This document shows, one piece after another, positions 4,065 to 6,494 of a DNA stretch of 6,494 nucleotides. This DNA comes from Desulfobacterales bacterium (GTDB lineage Bacteria; Desulfobacterota; Desulfobacteria; Desulfobacterales; 4be13). The position numbers were made by a program, and so were the translations under genes. The stretch lies in assembly GCA_029934695.1 (NCBI GenBank), contig JAOZLU010000412.1, positions 1-6,494 on the forward strand, given 5' to 3'. The notes under the pieces are model-generated. The model did not search any database. It worked only from the letters and a program-made list of their open reading frames with translations, and was not told the origin of the DNA. Position 1 is the first letter of the stretch. Each line of letters begins with the position of its first letter.

Positions 4065-5657
4065 ATGTATCTGATCAGACCAGTGTTTATCGGGCTTGTG
4101 ATGGGAATATTCATTGCTGGTACCGCATTCGGACTGACAAAGGAATCTTTTGATGTGAAAAATCCCAAGGTGCAGGAGATCAACAAGAAGTGTATCACCT
4201 GTCATCTCAAGGAAAACAAGTCCCTTGTGATGCAGTGGGAGGAGTCCTCTCATGCAGCAGCAAAAGAGGGGCAGGTCGGCTGTTACAACTGTCACGCGGC
4301 GGACAAGGGTGACGAGTACGGCTATATGCATGAAGGCGCGTTTATAAGGGCGGTACTGACACCCAATGACTGCCAGAAATGCCACGAGCCGGAATACGAG
4401 CAGATGCAGAAGTCGCATCACTCCACAGCAGGTGAGATCATGGCCTCCCTGGACAACATGCTTGCTGAGGTCATCGGCGGCATGCCTTCCAACAAGGCCA
4501 ACATGCACAGCGGGTGCTGGCAGTGTCACGGCTCTGTGGTCAAGCTCGAACGGGACAAAGACGGGAAACCGCTCCGCAGTCAGACCGATGCCCCCATGAC
4601 AGACTATATGACATGGCCCAATTCCGGTATCGGACGGATCAATCCGGATGGCAGCAAGGGCACCTGCAATGCCTGTCACTCCAAGCATTCTTTCAGGGCC
4701 AGCACTGCGAGACAGCCTGACAACTGCGGCAAATGCCATCTGGGACCAGACCATCCCCAAAAGGAAATTTATGAGGAATCCAAACACGGTATTGCCTACA
4801 CCAGTGCCATGAGAGATCCCGGTCAGAACGGCATGGATATCATGAAGGACGGCAAGTGGATTCTGGGCAAGGATTATCACTATGCTCCGACATGCTCAAC
4901 CTGCCACATGGGGTCTTTTGTGAAGCTGAACGGTGCGATAGCGCAGAACACGCACAACGTGGGAGATCGGATATCCTGGACCCTGCGTCCGCCTGTCTCA
5001 GCCAAACTGAACCGGGTGACCTTTGCAGACGGAACAGTGACCGACATCCCGGGTGAGATTCCGCCCCGTGCCGGTCAGATGGCAAAGTACAAGACTTATG
5101 TTGTTGCAAAGAATTACAAGCTGAAAAAGGTCGTCACCGACAAGCAGATCAAAGATGTGCTTACTTGGAAAGAGCGGCGCAAGAATATGCAGGAGATGTG
5201 CAAGTCATGTCACGGAGTGAATCAGATTGAAGGTTTTTACAAACAGTTTGATGATCTTGTCACACTCTACAACGAGAAATTCGGCAAACCAGGGTCGGCA
5301 ATTGTGAAGATGCTGAAAGAAGACGGTATCTGGAAGGCCAGCGGGCTTCAGAACCATCTGGGATATATCTGGTTCGAAATCTGGCACCATGAAGGCCGAA
5401 GGGCACGTCACGGTGCTGCGATGAGCGGTCCTGACTATACGCACTGGCATGGCATGTATGAAGTCAGTCGCAACTTCTACCACGAATTTCTGCCCGAAGT
5501 TCAGGAACTGGCGGAGAAAGCCGGTCAGGGTGAGAAATACAAGAAAATGATTGATGAACTCATGGCCAAGCCGGAGCATATATGGTACAGCACCGGCGGC
5601 AGTGCTGATACCATGAAGCTCATTGAGGAAGAGCGGAAAATGCGCTATAATCAGTAA
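4065..5657 (+). CDS. Secreted octahaem c-type cytochrome, hydroxylamine oxidoreductase (HAO) family
   Basis: A 530-residue protein with a Sec-type signal (about residues 1-23, ending TAFG) and eight CxxCH haem sites: C43, C73, C103, C151 (CWQCHG), C201, C221, C277 and C379. The wide gap before the last haem and the long helical C-terminal part with HHEGRRARHGAAMSGPDYTHWHG (441-463; key residues H441, H442, R445, R446, H449, D457, Y458, H462) match the HAO family rather than pentahaem NrfA. In nitrifiers HAO oxidises hydroxylamine; in anaerobes family members reduce nitrite or hydroxylamine, giving ammonium. Y458 is the obvious candidate to compare with the tyrosine that cross-links haem P460 in true HAO; the reductive enzymes lack that link. 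The ATG at 4065 is preferred over the GTG at 4014 because AGGAGGG (4053-4059) lies 5 bases upstream and the signal peptide starts there. Electron source is inferred to be the 218-2759 module. Family is confident; reaction direction is inference. Confidence 0.9.
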   Translation: MYLIRPVFIGLVMGIFIAGTAFGLTKESFDVKNPKVQEINKKCITCHLKENKSLVMQWEESSHAAAKEGQVGCYNCHAADKGDEYGYMHEGAFIRAVLTPNDCQKCHEPEYEQMQKSHHSTAGEIMASLDNMLAEVIGGMPSNKANMHSGCWQCHGSVVKLERDKDGKPLRSQTDAPMTDYMTWPNSGIGRINPDGSKGTCNACHSKHSFRASTARQPDNCGKCHLGPDHPQKEIYEESKHGIAYTSAMRDPGQNGMDIMKDGKWILGKDYHYAPTCSTCHMGSFVKLNGAIAQNTHNVGDRISWTLRPPVSAKLNRVTFADGTVTDIPGEIPPRAGQMAKYKTYVVAKNYKLKKVVTDKQIKDVLTWKERRKNMQEMCKSCHGVNQIEGFYKQFDDLVTLYNEKFGKPGSAIVKMLKEDGIWKASGLQNHLGYIWFEIWHHEGRRARHGAAMSGPDYTHWHGMYEVSRNFYHEFLPEVQELAEKAGQGEKYKKMIDELMAKPEHIWYSTGGSADTMKLIEEERKMRYNQ

Positions 5658-5670
5658 GTAAGGATGAGAA

Positions 5671-5706
5671 ATGAGAAGTGGGGATTGGCTCACTTCTCAT
5701 TTTTTT
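5671..5706 (+). terminator. Intrinsic terminator after the octahaem cytochrome gene
   Basis: A perfect 10-bp stem, ATGAGAAGTG (5671-5680) with CACTTCTCAT (5691-5700), encloses a 10-base loop and is followed by six further T residues (5701-5706). It begins 13 bases after the stop codon, so it should end the octahaem transcript and insulate the AAA-ATPase-like gene downstream. Confidence 0.9.
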
Positions 5707-5833
5707 ATGTGAAAGGATTACCCGTCGGCAAGCTCAGGGGCCGGAATTGTAAGCGACATAGTGCGCTTCAGCGTACTTGAAGCTCTCTGTCTGGAGTTTG
5801 AACCCCCAGGCTTTAATTAAGGAGGAGCATAAA

Positions 5834-6494
5834 ATGAGAAAACTTCAGAGACTGCCCGTCGGAGATTCATCTTTTGAAAGCATCCGTGCAAATGAATGCG
5901 TGTATGTTGACAAAACCCGGCATCTGTTTCAGATGGCTGATGAGGGGAAATACTATTTCATGTCCCGTCCCCGCAGATTCGGCAAATCCCTGACGGTCTC
6001 GACACTGCGGTGCATGTTCCAGGGAAAAAAGGATCTGTTTGACGGGCTGTGGATAGCGCAGAACACGGAATGGGAATGGAAACCGCATCCGACCGTGCTT
6101 CTGGATTTTAACGGAATCAGCCATGACACGCCGGAGAATCTGAAACTGGGTCTGGGGGAGAATCTTCAGAACCATGCCCGGGAAAATGAGATCCCATTAA
6201 GGTCATCCTTATTAAAGGGACAGTTCAAGGAGCTGATTCTCGGACTGTATCATAAAACCGGAACATCCGTCGTAATTCTGATCGACGAATACGACAAACC
6301 CCTGATTGATCATCTGGGAAAGGGCGAGAGAGCGCTGGAGACTGCCAGGGCCAACCGGGATATTCTGAAATATTTTTTCGGCGTGATCAAGGGCGGCGAT
6401 GTCTCGCCGGCCCTGGGTCTGGTTTTCATCACGGGCGTATCCAAATTCAGCAGGGTTTCGATTTTTTCGGAACTCAACAATCTCGAGGATCTGA
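5834..6494 (+). CDS. AAA-ATPase-like / DUF1703-type protein, N-terminal part (cut by window end)
   Basis: A frame of 220 codons open to the right edge. The start LPVGDSSFESIR (residues 7-18) and YVDKT (24-28) are hallmarks of the AAA-ATPase-like family (Pfam PF09820), whose members usually end in a PD-(D/E)XK nuclease-like domain (PF08011, DUF1703) that would lie beyond this window. A P-loop-like segment SRPRRFGKS (44-52) and a Walker B-like VVILIDEYDKP (146-156) are visible, as is the conserved FITGVSKFSRVSIFSELNNL (198-217). The ATG has a strong AAGGAGGAG (5819-5827) 6 bases upstream. Such genes occur in many copies in Desulfonema-like and other anaerobe genomes; their function is unsettled, with mobile-element or defence links suggested. 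It is isolated from the upstream cytochrome gene by the terminator. Family is confident; activity unknown. Confidence 0.88.
   Translation, partial: MRKLQRLPVGDSSFESIRANECVYVDKTRHLFQMADEGKYYFMSRPRRFGKSLTVSTLRCMFQGKKDLFDGLWIAQNTEWEWKPHPTVLLDFNGISHDTPENLKLGLGENLQNHARENEIPLRSSLLKGQFKELILGLYHKTGTSVVILIDEYDKPLIDHLGKGERALETARANRDILKYFFGVIKGGDVSPALGLVFITGVSKFSRVSIFSELNNLEDL

Noticed and set aside
4044..4880. 278-residue open frame on the minus strand
   Set aside because: It lies antisense to the octahaem cytochrome, whose eight CxxCH sites prove the + frame is the coding one. No ribosome-binding site or recognisable domain was seen in the minus frame.
5718..5783. Possible decayed duplicate of the downstream gene start (frame reading KGLPVGKLRG) and a small inverted repeat GCTTCA/TGAAGC (5765-5770, 5778-5783)
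   Set aside because: Only about five residues match the LPVG start of the AAA-ATPase-like protein, and the inverted repeat is 6 bp; both are within chance expectation.

Overview
This window looks like part of the chromosome of a Desulfobacterota (sulfate-reducer-type, Desulfobacteraceae/Desulfonema-like) bacterium. That is inference from three things: multihaem c-type cytochromes next to a NrfD-type quinol module, an AAA-ATPase-like/DUF1703-type gene of the kind that expands in such genomes, and short intergenic ACCACAAAGGG and GGTGGGTT-type repeats. All convincing genes are on the + strand.

Bases 1-217 are non-coding, with a tandem 23-bp repeat and a possible promoter. Bases 218-2759 hold three tightly coupled genes, each stop overlapping the next start by one base (TGATG). 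They encode a membrane-anchored tetrahaem cytochrome c, a Tat-signal-bearing ferredoxin-like protein with four [4Fe-4S] motifs, and a NrfD/PsrC-family integral membrane quinol-interacting subunit. Together they form a quinol:cytochrome electron-transfer module resembling NrfBCD in layout. Bases 2760-2927 carry two palindromic repeats and no gene.

Bases 2928-3974 look like an inserted defence or toxin-antitoxin islet: an MNT-type nucleotidyltransferase (antitoxin-like), an overlapping HEPN/HepT-like protein (toxin-like) and a short truncated reading frame that resembles the N-terminus of a larger protein. Bases 4065-5657 encode a secreted octahaem cytochrome of the hydroxylamine-oxidoreductase (HAO) family, followed by a strong intrinsic terminator (5671-5706). 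From 5834 to the right edge is the N-terminal part of an AAA-ATPase-like protein, cut by the window.

Working model (inference): the FeS/NrfD/tetrahaem module takes electrons from menaquinol in the membrane and feeds the periplasmic octahaem enzyme, which in anaerobes of this kind would more likely reduce nitrite or hydroxylamine to ammonium than oxidise hydroxylamine. The toxin-antitoxin islet sits between the electron-input module and the catalytic cytochrome, so it either interrupted a former single operon or the two parts are separate units. The octahaem gene has its own strong ribosome-binding site, but no convincing promoter was found before it.
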